Below, piece after piece: positions 53,150-61,919 of a DNA stretch of 64,000 bases. The stretch spans positions 156,306 to 220,305 of the forward strand of contig NZ_CP085041.1 of NCBI RefSeq assembly GCF_022026155.1, given 5' to 3'. The notes under the pieces were generated by a model. That model worked only from the letters and a program-made list of their open reading frames with translations. It searched no databases and was not told the DNA's origin. Each line of letters starts with the position of its first letter. Position 1 is the stretch's first letter. The stretch is from Dissulfurimicrobium hydrothermale (GTDB lineage Bacteria; Desulfobacterota; Dissulfuribacteria; Dissulfuribacterales; Sh68). Both the position numbers and the translations under genes were made by a program.

Positions 53150-53947
53150 TCACACCAAATAGAATACAAACGGCTCTGTGCCCAACTCTATCTTACGCCT
53201 AAGAGAGGTCCTTACCCGAAGAACCTGTCTTATGTTGGAATTCGGATCAGCAAGATTGCCGAATGTCATAACCTCAGGCGCCGCCTCGGCACAGGCTGGT
53301 ATCTGACCCTTGTCTATCCTTTCCACGCAGAAGTTACACTTCTCGACAACACCACGCATCCTGGTCGGAAATTCCGGATTCAACTTCCTCCCTTTCAATC
53401 CTTCCCTTGGATCACGCCAATTGAAACTGCGCGAACCGAAAGGACATGCAGCCATACAGAAACGGCAGCCTATACACCGATGATAGTCCATCGCAACTAT
53501 ACCGTCGGGCCTTTTGAACGTCGCCCTCGTAGGACATACCCTTACACAGGGCGGATGGTCGCAGTGATTGCATAAAAGCAAAAACGGCAGCTCTTTTATA
53601 GCGTCGTCTATATATTCGTTTGCGCCGTCGGCAAAGGCATGCTCATACGTATCCCCCCATATCCATTTGACCTCGTCCTTTTTGTTATTGAAATGAGGGA
53701 TGTTATGGAGGTAATCGCAGACCCCCCTCACCTTTTGCACTACTTGACCGTCACATTTCTTTACATCAATAGTCATGCCCCACCTGATCTTGGGCAAATC
53801 TTCTTTTCGCAGTCCAGCCCCACCCTCTTGTCCTTCAAAGGCATCCAGATCACCCGGACGAAGCAGTTCAAACGCACCTTTGCCCGTGATACCCAACAGG
53901 GCGGAGATCCCGGCTATCTTGATGAATTCTCTCCTGTCCATGCTCAT
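53150..53947 (-). CDS. dsrO: DsrO, periplasmic iron-sulfur subunit
   Basis: From the ATG at 53947, overlapping the dsrJ stop (ATGA), this is a 265-residue protein. The N-terminus MSMDRREFIKIAGISALLG is a twin-arginine-like signal. Cluster motifs are LCNHCDHPPCVRVCPTRATF, RCIGCRFCMAACPFGSRSFN and CNFCVERIDKGQIPACAEA. It mediates electron flow between DsrP and DsrJ. The frame extends to 53995, but the upstream codons are dsrJ in another phase. Confidence 0.95.
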   Translation of the reverse strand: MSMDRREFIKIAGISALLGITGKGAFELLRPGDLDAFEGQEGGAGLRKEDLPKIRWGMTIDVKKCDGQVVQKVRGVCDYLHNIPHFNNKKDEVKWIWGDTYEHAFADGANEYIDDAIKELPFLLLCNHCDHPPCVRVCPTRATFKRPDGIVAMDYHRCIGCRFCMAACPFGSRSFNWRDPREGLKGRKLNPEFPTRMRGVVEKCNFCVERIDKGQIPACAEAAPEVMTFGNLADPNSNIRQVLRVRTSLRRKIELGTEPFVFYLV

Positions 53948-54354
53948 AATTCGTTTCCTTTTGCATCCCTTGGCGCAAGATGACATTCCCAGCAATATGG
54001 GTCTTCAACCCCTGCGTAATTATGACACCTGTCGCAGAATTCCTTTTTGTTGGAATGACACTTCATGCAGGTATTCTGCAGGCTTACGTAGTATTTTTGG
54101 CCTCTACTGTTTATATAAACACGTTTACCCTTTCTAAGGGCCTCATCCCGCCATGTTATCAGAAACTGCATATGCGACGACTTCATAAACTCCTTGCCTT
54201 CTACACACTTCTTCTCAGCAAGTTCTCGTATAACCGGTGTATCAAGCTTCGGCTTAGGAGGTGGCACGACTCTGCCCATTGCCGACCAGATCGGAACGGT
54301 CATGAGACCTACAAATATCACAAGGCCAGGGATTATCTTGTTTGCATCATACAT
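53944..54354 (-). CDS. dsrJ: DsrJ, triheme cytochrome c
   Basis: This 136-residue protein has an N-terminal membrane anchor (IIPGLVIFVGLMTVPIWSAM) and three c-type haem motifs: CMKCH, CDRCH and CWECH in about 35 residues. This matches DsrJ, which in other species carries one haem with an unusual His/Cys ligation. It overlaps dsrK by 8 bases. Confidence 0.96.
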   Translation of the reverse strand: MYDANKIIPGLVIFVGLMTVPIWSAMGRVVPPPKPKLDTPVIRELAEKKCVEGKEFMKSSHMQFLITWRDEALRKGKRVYINSRGQKYYVSLQNTCMKCHSNKKEFCDRCHNYAGVEDPYCWECHLAPRDAKGNEL

Positions 54355-55963
54355 CGCTGCCTTCCTCCCCTTTCGGGATTTCTTCCCCTCGCAGATTCAT
54401 AGTCCTGTCCCCTTCGCCCTCCATTATCAGTGCGTTCGCTACTAATTCCGACACACCTGCTACCTTGACGCCTGGCACCCAATATTCCATCGAGGCTGGA
54501 AGCACTGCTCTATCGATAGCGCAGATACATGCAAGCGTATTTACACCATGCTTTTCATGAACATACTTAACAGCATTGGCCCTCGGAAGCCCGCCCCTCA
54601 ACCTGATCTCCATATTTTCGCTCGCATTAAGACCAGCCCCACTACCGCAACAGAAGGTCTGTTCCCTGATAGTTGTATCCGGCATGTCATAGAAATAGTT
54701 GCAGACATTCTTTATCACATAACGGGGCTCTTCCAGGATGCCCATGGCCCTTGAGGGATTGCATGAATCGTGGAATGTTACCTTCAGATGGTTATTGCGG
54801 TTCTTGTCTAACTTGAGCTTGTTGTTCTTGATAAGATCAGCTGTAAATTCGGTGATGTGAACCATCTTTGTGGACTTCGCGTTTTCAAACCTCGTCCCGG
54901 TAATCGGTGAGACAGGCTCCTCCAGGAAGTCGGCCGGGCCGTTGAAGGTATCCATGTACTGATGAATTACGCGCCACATATGCCCGCACTCCCCGCCCAG
55001 TATCCACTTCACACCAAGTCTTTTGGCCTCTGCATATATCTTTGCATTGAGGCGTTTGGCCATCTCAAAAGACGTAAAGAAGCCGAAATTACCGCTCTCG
55101 GATGCATAGGTACTCCATGTGTAATCAAGACCTATATGTTCGAAGATCATCAAATAACCCATGAGCGTATAGATACCCGGATCGGCGAAGACATCGCCCG
55201 AGGGCGTGACAAAGAGTATCTCTGCCCCTTTTCTGTTAAACGTGGGATTTATCCGGATACCGACATAGGTCTCGATATCGTCACAAAGGAATTCAATATT
55301 TTCCTTAAATGTATGTGGCTTCAGACCAAGGTGATTGCCGATATGATAGCAGTTTGAAACAGGCTCCTGGATCCAGTTGATATTGAGACCGAGAAGGTTC
55401 AAGAGTTCACGCCCTATAATAGTGACCTCCGCCGTATCAATACCGTACGGGCAGAATAAGGAGCAACGCCGGCACTCTGTGCACTGGAAAAAATAATACC
55501 ACAATTCCTTGATCACAGAGGCTGTAAGCTCCCTACCGCCAGCAAGCCTGCCCAGTATCTTACCGGCCGTTGTGAATTCCTTTCTGTAGATGGATCTCAA
55601 CAGCTCGGCCCTGACCACCGGCATATTCTTCGGGTCACCGGAACCAAGAAAAAAGTGACATTTATCCGCACAGGCGCCGCACCTTACACAGATATCCATA
55701 AATATCTTAAAGGAACGGTGTTTATCCAGCCTCTCCCTCATACCGTCGAAGAATATCTGCTGCCAGTTCTCCGGCAAGTTCCAGTCTTCATCAAGAGGAT
55801 TCCAATGATGGGGGTTGGGCATCCCGACATCTGCTATCTTTTCCGGTTTGGCGGGATGACAATAGATACCAGGCTTTATCTTAACAGGGGTATCCATCCA
55901 ACCCGTCTTAGGCGGATTGTAGTCAATTCTCAGCATCTCTTGCGGTATTAGATCCTTAGCCAT
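54347..55963 (-). CDS. dsrK: DsrK, HdrD-like iron-sulfur subunit
   Basis: This is a 538-residue protein. Two [4Fe-4S] motifs (VRCGACADKCHFFLGSGDP; CTECRRCSLFCPYGIDTAE) precede CCG domains (LGGECGHMWRV, FHDSCNPSRAMGILEE, FCCGSGAGLN) that bind the non-cubane cluster of HdrD-type proteins. It is thought to act on the DsrC trisulfide in the cytoplasm. dsrM stops 6 bases before its start. Confidence 0.97.
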   Translation of the reverse strand: MAKDLIPQEMLRIDYNPPKTGWMDTPVKIKPGIYCHPAKPEKIADVGMPNPHHWNPLDEDWNLPENWQQIFFDGMRERLDKHRSFKIFMDICVRCGACADKCHFFLGSGDPKNMPVVRAELLRSIYRKEFTTAGKILGRLAGGRELTASVIKELWYYFFQCTECRRCSLFCPYGIDTAEVTIIGRELLNLLGLNINWIQEPVSNCYHIGNHLGLKPHTFKENIEFLCDDIETYVGIRINPTFNRKGAEILFVTPSGDVFADPGIYTLMGYLMIFEHIGLDYTWSTYASESGNFGFFTSFEMAKRLNAKIYAEAKRLGVKWILGGECGHMWRVIHQYMDTFNGPADFLEEPVSPITGTRFENAKSTKMVHITEFTADLIKNNKLKLDKNRNNHLKVTFHDSCNPSRAMGILEEPRYVIKNVCNYFYDMPDTTIREQTFCCGSGAGLNASENMEIRLRGGLPRANAVKYVHEKHGVNTLACICAIDRAVLPASMEYWVPGVKVAGVSELVANALIMEGEGDRTMNLRGEEIPKGEEGSDV

Positions 55964-55969
55964 CTTAGC

Positions 55970-56965
55970 TTATTCCCTCTCAACTGGTATTCCTGCGCCC
56001 TTCATAAGGTCTCTGAACTCATCCTCGTATTCATCATAGGTATGAATCTTGACAGGATAATTCCATGGATTGACGTGCCTGACCATCCTGTTATTGTTGG
56101 CCATATTCCTGGTCGGACTCAAAAAGACCCCCCCAAGGTGCATAAGCTTGCTGAACGGAAAATAGGCCATAAGGACGCTCACCAGCGTCGCATGGATAAA
56201 AAAGATCGGTCCTATCCCATCAGGCATAACTGGATGGAAGGTCGCCAGGCCCACCAAAATCTCTTTTACGCCCACAATGTCGGTCCTGATGAAGAAACGC
56301 ATTAATATGCCGGTCGTCGCTATGGCGAGTATTAAAAACAGCGGAAAATAATCAGCCGGTAATGAGATATAGCGTATCCTCGGACTCATGAGACGCCTCA
56401 GCAATAAAAAAGTAACCCCGGCAATCAGAAGCACATCAGTGATATAAAGCGGCGGGGTGCCGATCTGCATGATCGAGTCCAACTTATCAAGCCATTCGAC
56501 AAAACCAGGGACCGGCACCATGAAAAGACGGAGGTGTCTTACGGCTATAATGAAAAATGCCCAGTGGAAGGCCAAAGCAAACAACCACAGCCACTTGGCC
56601 GGGCCATAAATAAGATTGCCGCTACGGAGCTCGGCCTTGGTATTTCTGAACAGTGATCTAAAGGCCAGAATTTCAAAGGCCATGCGCCCCAGCACACCCA
56701 TCGTGGTGCTCGGATTGTCAAGCTTTGCCTGCTTTATCCATGGGAGAGAAAATTCCTGACCTGCTGTCGTAGGGATACGAAACGGCACCGGTGACTTAGC
56801 CCAGTCAAGCACACGAAAAACAAATCCGACAAGCAATATGGTAAAGCCGGTATAAGGAAGAATCACACCGAAGACATATTGCAACCCTGCCATCGAACCT
56901 ACCAAGGCGGCTAAAATTATCACCAAAACCGCAATCAGGGATATCATTGCACCCATTACCAACAC
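55970..56965 (-). CDS. dsrM: DsrM, NarI-like cytochrome b
   Basis: This 331-residue protein has about six helices and the NarI-like core (FALAFHWAFFIIAVRHLRLF, PIFFIHATLVSVLMAYFPFS) with His haem-b ligands. It passes electrons from menaquinol to DsrK. The start ATG follows GAGGTG. It begins 6 bases downstream of the RsbRD-like gene, so the latter is part of the operon. Confidence 0.95.
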   Translation of the reverse strand: MLVMGAMISLIAVLVIILAALVGSMAGLQYVFGVILPYTGFTILLVGFVFRVLDWAKSPVPFRIPTTAGQEFSLPWIKQAKLDNPSTTMGVLGRMAFEILAFRSLFRNTKAELRSGNLIYGPAKWLWLFALAFHWAFFIIAVRHLRLFMVPVPGFVEWLDKLDSIMQIGTPPLYITDVLLIAGVTFLLLRRLMSPRIRYISLPADYFPLFLILAIATTGILMRFFIRTDIVGVKEILVGLATFHPVMPDGIGPIFFIHATLVSVLMAYFPFSKLMHLGGVFLSPTRNMANNNRMVRHVNPWNYPVKIHTYDEYEDEFRDLMKGAGIPVERE

Positions 56966-56971
56966 CTCACT

Positions 56972-57541
56972 TTAGCTAAGACCTTGATTATTAATATCTT
57001 TTTCAAGGCCAATATCTTTAAACATGCCTTTTTTTATAAGATATGATGGACACATAGTCACCTCTGACAACACAAAAGGTCTCTTCATAATGTCGTTGAG
57101 CTTGATCTCCCACACTCGCTCCCGACACTTCATATACACATCAAAGGCCATTAATACGAATTTGTCGATCTTAGATTCCAACGAAAGGATATCTTCCAAT
57201 TTGATCTTACCGCCCAAATCCTGCGCACGAATCTCATCTCTAATGGCCTTTTTTAGCAGATAAAACACCGAAACAGCCCCGGACGGCTCAAAATCTTGCA
57301 CCGCCCTGATCCTCACCATCTCGTCCATTTGATCCTTGACATTTTCGGGATCACCACCTTTAAGAATCTCTTCCAAAATAGGACCGGCCGCATTTAAAAT
57401 GGTATAGCCAACTGGATTTGCGAACCGATCTTTCTGGCCGAGCAAAAACTTGGCAGTCTCAGGGGGATATGTCGCCGCTATCAAACGTATCCACCTGTCT
57501 TCTATAACTGCCAGGCGTTCATGTAATAGATTATTCATCAT
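56972..57541 (-). CDS. RsbRD-like N-terminal domain protein leading the dsr operon
   Basis: This 189-residue protein carries the globin-like RsbRD_N pattern (HERLAVIEDRWIRLIAATYP, VGYTILNAAGPILEEILKGG, VRIRAVQDFEPSGAVSVFYL). In RsbR proteins this domain senses stress. A gene of this type precedes dsrM in several sulfate reducers. It may sense a signal for the Dsr membrane complex, but no evidence in the sequence shows that. It sits directly after the operon promoter. Confidence 0.82.
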   Translation of the reverse strand: MMNNLLHERLAVIEDRWIRLIAATYPPETAKFLLGQKDRFANPVGYTILNAAGPILEEILKGGDPENVKDQMDEMVRIRAVQDFEPSGAVSVFYLLKKAIRDEIRAQDLGGKIKLEDILSLESKIDKFVLMAFDVYMKCRERVWEIKLNDIMKRPFVLSEVTMCPSYLIKKGMFKDIGLEKDINNQGLS

Positions 57542-57623
57542 AAAATCATCTATACTCGAAGGCGGCCTTATCGGCTTTCAATCCTTTTGCTGTAATGACA
57601 GACTATTTCATCCCATTTTATTT

Positions 57624-57722
57624 ATGAATAGATATTCATTATGGGGATTATGTATATACCTGTTACAATGTTGTGTCAAGGCCTTAAACCGATAAAAATT
57701 TTATTCATGAATAACCGTTCAT
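57624..57722 (-). promoter_or_regulatory. dsrMKJOP operon promoter with palindromic operator candidates
   Basis: On the minus strand, TTGACA (complement of 57674-57679) and TATACA (complement of 57651-57656) with a 17-base spacer make a near-ideal promoter. ATGAATAGATATTCAT (57624-57639; 7-bp arms) lies 12 bases after the -10, and TTATTCATGAATAA (57701-57714, perfect palindrome) overlaps ATGAATAACCGTTCAT (57707-57722) upstream of the -35. All resemble GAATGATCATTC near the dsrA promoter. Confidence 0.62.
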
Positions 57723-57839
57723 TTTTATAGACAAATCAATGGAAACTGTCAAGCCTAAAAATTCGGATATCTTTTTGAAATTGTATTCAGCTCGGCCCTG
57801 TGCAGACAACCTTGATCTACCCTTGACACCAAATATATT

Positions 57840-58094
57840 ATGAAAAATTCGAGCTGGTCTAGGATGGATTCCCTTTTGGAAAAACAAGGCGTGGTCATAA
57901 AACCCATCGCTGATTTTCTGACCGATAAACCGGATTTTTCCGGGACCACGATACTTGGTGACGGCTCAATAGGGCTGATCCTTGACATCCCGTTGTGCTT
58001 AACAAGGCAAAAAGGGGTTGTGCAGCGTAGACAGAGGGCCATGGAACTTGCCGCACTGGGACTTGGGGGAGGTGGTATACAATTCATTAACTAG
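57840..58094 (+). pseudogene. cheA 3' fragment
   Basis: An 84-codon frame with no ribosome site. It reads LLEKQGVVIKPIADFLTDKP, then FSGTTILGDGSIGLILDIPL. This is the C-terminal CheW-like domain of CheA histidine kinases (usually GVSGATILGDGRVALILD), and the rest of the gene is absent. It stops at TAG 58092-58094. Only a remnant; the nearest chemotaxis gene is the receptor at 24290. Confidence 0.6.
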
Positions 58095-58399
58095 AGAAAG
58101 GCCCAAAATTAGTAGTAATTGCCAGGGCTTTCCTCTGGCAGGACCATTCTATCCCGCTGCAGGATAAACAGGCTGTCACCCGCCTGATATCTTTATCGAG
58201 GATATATTTTTATGGGATATGATTTTTGTAAACGAGACAATAACCCCCGCAGACTGATTGGAAATCGGGTTTTCCTTATCAACTTGAGTATTCATGGTCT
58301 GGCGATCTTTTATTGATAGGGCCATTTATATCACAGACGATGGGAGAAAAAGGGGGCGCAAACTGCACCGATTACGGCTTACCCTCTTTATAATGGTCT

Positions 58400-58690
58400 C
58401 TAGTGTCTGTTTCCATGACACAAGGATGGATGCATCTCAACTAAATATTTTACCCTTGATTCGATGGCGTCCGGTCTCAACATACCTGACTTTCTTAATC
58501 CTTTTAACGCCCCGTTAAAGATATCCGTAATATTGGATTCTATCTCGCCAATCCTCCGGCTCACATAGCCGCATGCAATGGGAACCTTACAGGCAGGATT
58601 GCCTATACCAAGCAAGGTCTTTATGAGTCCTGTTTTAGAAGAAATAACACCTCAGCCTTATTATTGCGCACAATAAAATTTAATCTTTCC
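58400..58690 (-). other. Unrecognised, possibly broken gene
   Basis: On the minus strand the frame RLNFIVRNNKAEVLFLLKQD (from about 58690) stops near 58622, and another frame continues TGLIKTLLGIGNPACKVPIA, CGYVSRRIGEIESNITDIFN, LRPDAIESRVKYLVEMHPSL to a TAG at 58400. Together they could be the C-terminal half of a TetR-type regulator, but I cannot confirm that. The gap 58095-58399 shows nothing else. Confidence 0.25.
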
Positions 58691-58846
58691 GATATCGTTC
58701 ACAGCTTTCTAAAAGGGTGCGCCCCCTCAAGCAAATTATAAGTTATTGATTTGGTTATGGCGATTAGCATGTAAACGGATCACTTGCTTACAATTATAAT
58801 GCCCTTGACACCAAAAAAATCAAATGGTACAAGAAAAATCTCTTAA

Positions 58847-58921
58847 GGGCGGGTAGCTCAGCGGGAGAGCATCGGCCTTACAAGCCGAGGGTCACAGGTT
58901 CAAATCCTGTTCCGCCTACCA
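58847..58921 (+). tRNA. tRNA-Val (TAC)
   Basis: A 75-base cloverleaf with acceptor GGGCGGG/TCCGCCT, D-arm AGCTCAGCGGGAGAGC, anticodon arm CGGCCTTACAAGCCG with anticodon TAC, T-arm ACAGGTTCAAATCCTGT, and encoded CCA. Confidence 0.96.
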
Positions 58922-58963
58922 CCCTAGTTTCAAAAGAAGGTAAATGAAACGACTTAAAAATTC

Positions 58964-59040
58964 GGGGTCGTAGTTCAGCCGGTTAGAACGCTGGCCTGTC
59001 ACGCCAGAGGTCGCGAGTTCGAGCCTCGTCGGCCCCGCCA
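58964..59040 (+). tRNA. tRNA-Asp (GTC)
   Basis: A 77-base cloverleaf with acceptor GGGGTCG, anticodon arm CTGGCCTGTCACGCCAG with anticodon GTC, T-arm GCGAGTTCGAGCCTCGT and encoded CCA. It lies 42 bases after tRNA-Val and is followed by a terminator. Confidence 0.97.
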
Positions 59041-59047
59041 AAAATTA

Positions 59048-59082
59048 AAGAGGCAGACCGCTTATTGCGTCCGCCTCTTTAT
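59048..59082 (+). terminator. Terminator after the tRNA pair
   Basis: AAAGAGGCAGACCGC and GCGTCCGCCTCTTT pair around TTATT with one mismatch and one bulge, and the T-rich TTTATT follows. It also faces the end of the convergent lipoprotein gene. Confidence 0.88.
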
Positions 59083-59106
59083 TCATTTGTGGTCTATCCC
59101 GAAAAA

Positions 59107-59883
59107 TCAATCTTTTCGTATTGTTGCATCTTCCATTATGGCACTGCACCTATATCCTGCGCCGAAATCCCTGTCTGAATGCAGTATTCCACTTGCGGTC
59201 ACCACATCGCCGACTGCCGGCAGGTCCTGTGATGTAACAACAAGATCAAAGTCGCCCTTTTCTTGTGTGCCTGAGCCGTCTTGAATGTGCACCCAGTTTT
59301 TACCCATAATGCCGGTCGACACCTTTACCACTACACCTCTTACAACCGCCTGTTTGCCGTTGATCTCCGCCTTCGTCCTGTAGATCTCCGCAATCGTATA
59401 GCTATTAGGGCCCTTGGCCCGTTCGATCCTTACATCTTTTTTCTCCAACAAGACATGATGGACCGCCCCATCCTCGGCGGCCAGAGCGCCTTGCGAGTGG
59501 CCGCCCGATATGATACCTGACGAGAAAACGATCCTGTCGAACGTGCGCTTAAGCGTATTGCTTGTAAAACCCTTCATCTCAATGCCCGGATCAAGCAGCA
59601 GATCGTCTCCAATTGAAACCTTGGTCTCTGGCATCGCCACCCATATTTGAGAGTCGCCTCTATCAAGCAATACATACGTATAGCCGCCACTGTCCATGGT
59701 CTGGATGACCTTGCCCTTGAGATAATCAGTCGTGGCTGCATGCCCAGAATCAGTCTTTGTCTGCGTCTGCCCAGGCTTGTTTTCCGTACGGCGACCGCCT
59801 TCGCTGGAGCATGATACGAACAAACCCCAAAAAACAGCTGCCGACAAACCCAAGATAACGATCGTTTTTGCCCCTTTTCTCAT
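59107..59883 (-). CDS. Lipoprotein with two OB-fold domains (NrfJ-like)
   Basis: This 258-residue protein has a signal peptide with a lipobox (GLFVSC, Cys near residue 25) and two similar OB-fold units: GKVIQTMDSGGYTYVLLDRG to FDRIVFSSG, and VRGVVVKVSTGIMGKNWVHI to YRCSAIMEDATI. NrfJ-like OB-fold proteins are linked with periplasmic cytochromes or metal binding. The gene stands alone, convergent with the tRNAs. Confidence 0.8.
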   Translation of the reverse strand: MRKGAKTIVILGLSAAVFWGLFVSCSSEGGRRTENKPGQTQTKTDSGHAATTDYLKGKVIQTMDSGGYTYVLLDRGDSQIWVAMPETKVSIGDDLLLDPGIEMKGFTSNTLKRTFDRIVFSSGIISGGHSQGALAAEDGAVHHVLLEKKDVRIERAKGPNSYTIAEIYRTKAEINGKQAVVRGVVVKVSTGIMGKNWVHIQDGSGTQEKGDFDLVVTSQDLPAVGDVVTASGILHSDRDFGAGYRCSAIMEDATIRKD

Positions 59884-60057
59884 TGGTTGCGCTCCTTGAT
59901 GTTTAAATATTGATTCCTAAAAATTTTCAAAACATCTTCTCCGACGACAATCCTGGGATATGAAAAACCCGATCTTGCAGCTAATTTGCTATATTATAAT
60001 AAAAAATCTATTTCATCACCTTGTTATTGTTGTTATCGGCTAGGCGAAGATCAATCC

Positions 60058-60096
60058 TTGACAAAAAACTTTTTTAAATTAAAAATAATAATTATT
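60058..60096 (+). promoter_or_regulatory. perR promoter with PerR/Fur-type box
   Basis: TTGACA at 60058-60063 is followed by the palindrome AATAAT-A-ATTATT (60084-60096), which overlaps the probable -10 region and resembles PerR/Fur boxes (TTATAATnATTATAA). Autorepression by the encoded regulator is likely. Confidence 0.6.
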
Positions 60097-60114
60097 CTTT
60101 AAAAAGATACCTCA

Positions 60115-60534
60115 ATGAAAACAAACAAGATCAGGATGACCCGGCAACGTGAGATAATAATTCAGGAACTGAGGGCGCTCAAAACCCATCCGACGGCAGA
60201 TGAACTGTATGACAAGGTCAAAAAACGCCTCCCTAGGATCAGCCTTGCAACCATCTACCGCAATCTGGAAACACTTGCAGCCCTAAATATCATTCAAAAA
60301 CTTGAGGTGACGGGCAGACAAAAACGTTTTGACTGGGATACATCGAATCACTATCATATAAAGTGTATCAAGTGCGGCAGGGTCGATGACATCCCTGCAA
60401 TCCAATTAAATGAGATAGAAAGGGCTGTTACAGATCCGTGCGGCTATACAGTGCTTGGTCATCGCCTTGAATTCGAAGGCATATGCCCGGGGTGCAAAAA
60501 GAAAGGGGAACGATCATCCTCAAAAGAAAGATAA
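60115..60534 (+). CDS. Fur-family regulator, PerR-like
   Basis: This 139-residue protein has the winged helix (MTRQREIIIQELRALKTHPT, RISLATIYRNLETLAALNII) and a regulatory metal domain with IKCIKCGRVDD and ICPGCKKKG, the structural Zn site. Placement before rubrerythrin and peroxiredoxin supports PerR (peroxide sensing) rather than Fur. A palindromic box precedes it. Confidence 0.9.
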   Translation: MKTNKIRMTRQREIIIQELRALKTHPTADELYDKVKKRLPRISLATIYRNLETLAALNIIQKLEVTGRQKRFDWDTSNHYHIKCIKCGRVDDIPAIQLNEIERAVTDPCGYTVLGHRLEFEGICPGCKKKGERSSSKER

Positions 60535-60578
60535 TTTTTATATCAATAAGTTAAATTTAAATAAGGAGGTGCGTTTAG

Positions 60579-61154
60579 ATGGACAGGATCAAAGGCACAC
60601 AGACAGAAAAGAACATCCTCATCGCCTTTGCGGGTGAATCTCAGGCAAGAAACAGATACACCTACTATGCAAGCCAGGCAAAAAAAGAGGGTTTTATACA
60701 GATTGCAGCCATCTTTGAAGAAACAGCCAACCAAGAAAGGGAACATGCAAAACGGCTCTATAAACTCCTTGAAGGCGGGGACGCAGAGGTAACGGCAATT
60801 TTTCCGGCCGGTACCATTGGATGCACCAGGGACAATCTCCTCCATGCAGCCCAGGGCGAGAACTACGAACACAGCCAGATGTACCCCGGCTTTGCAAGGA
60901 TCGCCAGGGAAGAGGGATTTAATGAGATAGCTTGCATATTTGATGCCATAGCGGTCGCTGAAAGACAGCACGAAAAGAGATACAGGGCACTGGCCAAAAA
61001 CATAGATGAAGGAAAGGTCTTCAAACGCGAAGAGACCGTGGTCTGGCGCTGTAGAAACTGCGGCTATCTCCATGAGGGAAAAGAGGCACCTGAAAAATGC
61101 CCTGCCTGTGCACACCCGATAGCCCACTTCGAATTGCTGGGCGAGAATTGGTAG
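60579..61154 (+). CDS. Rubrerythrin
   Basis: This 191-residue protein has a ferritin-like diiron domain ([49 protein letters not shown]) and a C-terminal rubredoxin-type Fe site ([25 protein letters not shown]). It reduces peroxide to water in anaerobes. AAGGAGG precedes its ATG. It lies 44 bases after perR. Confidence 0.97.
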   Translation: MDRIKGTQTEKNILIAFAGESQARNRYTYYASQAKKEGFIQIAAIFEETANQEREHAKRLYKLLEGGDAEVTAIFPAGTIGCTRDNLLHAAQGENYEHSQMYPGFARIAREEGFNEIACIFDAIAVAERQHEKRYRALAKNIDEGKVFKREETVVWRCRNCGYLHEGKEAPEKCPACAHPIAHFELLGENW

Positions 61155-61193
61155 CTATAAAAACCAAAACAAAGATAACAGGAGGTAGTATTT

Positions 61194-61826
61194 ATGTGCA
61201 ATCTGGTTACAAAAGAGGCGCCTGACTTCAAGGCAAAGGCGGTCATGCCCGACAACAACTTTAAGGAGATAAGCCTTTCTTCGAACAGGGGAAAATACAT
61301 CATACTTTTTTTCTATCCCCTTGATTTCACCTTTGTCTGCCCGTCCGAAATACTGGCCTTTGATACGGCGCTGGACGAGTTTAAAAAGAGAAACTGCGAG
61401 GTCATCGGGGTCTCGGTAGACTCCGAATACACCCATCTCGCCTGGAAAAACACACCTGTCAACAATGGAGGCATAGGCAATGTCAGATATCCTCTGGTGG
61501 CGGATCTCTCGAAACAGATATCCAGGGCCTACGGTGTTCTGCTGGAGGAAGCTGGCGTGGCCTTACGCGGCCTGTTCCTTATCGACAAGGGGGGCATTGT
61601 ACGGCATGCGCTCATAAATGATCTGCCGCTTGGCAGGAATGTCGATGAGGCCATCCGTATCCTTGACGCCTTGCAGTTCCACGAGGCCCACGGCGATGTC
61701 TGCCCGGCAAACTGGAGGCCTGGCGAGGAGGCCATGAAGCCTACCAAAGAGGGTGTGGCGAGCTATCTGGCCAAGCACGGCGCGCAGGGCGCAAAGAAAG
61801 GCTGCAAAAAGAGCGGATGCAAATAA
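61194..61826 (+). CDS. 2-Cys peroxiredoxin (AhpC/Prx1 type)
   Basis: This 210-residue protein has the peroxidatic Cys in [13 protein letters not shown] and the resolving Cys in [12 protein letters not shown]. The C-terminal tail [10 protein letters not shown] adds two cysteines that could bind metal or form disulfides. It detoxifies peroxides, likely using thioredoxin. It is in the same operon as rubrerythrin. Confidence 0.95.
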   Translation: MCNLVTKEAPDFKAKAVMPDNNFKEISLSSNRGKYIILFFYPLDFTFVCPSEILAFDTALDEFKKRNCEVIGVSVDSEYTHLAWKNTPVNNGGIGNVRYPLVADLSKQISRAYGVLLEEAGVALRGLFLIDKGGIVRHALINDLPLGRNVDEAIRILDALQFHEAHGDVCPANWRPGEEAMKPTKEGVASYLAKHGAQGAKKGCKKSGCK

Positions 61827-61847
61827 TTTTACTTACCTAAAGTACTG

Positions 61848-61885
61848 ATGCCCATCTTTAAAATCGCTTTTTTAAAGATGGGCAT
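61848..61885. terminator. Strong hairpin after the oxidative-stress operon
   Basis: A perfect 16-bp stem (ATGCCCATCTTTAAAA with TTTTAAAGATGGGCAT) closes a six-base loop. There is no T-run right after it, but position at the operon end and the AT-rich base suggest a terminator. Confidence 0.75.
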
Positions 61886-61919
61886 GTGAATTTTACGTTA
61901 AAAAGGGAGGAGGGTAAAA

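Noticed and set aside
60543-61127. Minus-strand 194-codon frame opposite rubrerythrin
   Set aside because: It is the shadow of a gene with unmistakable rubrerythrin motifs and has no family match.
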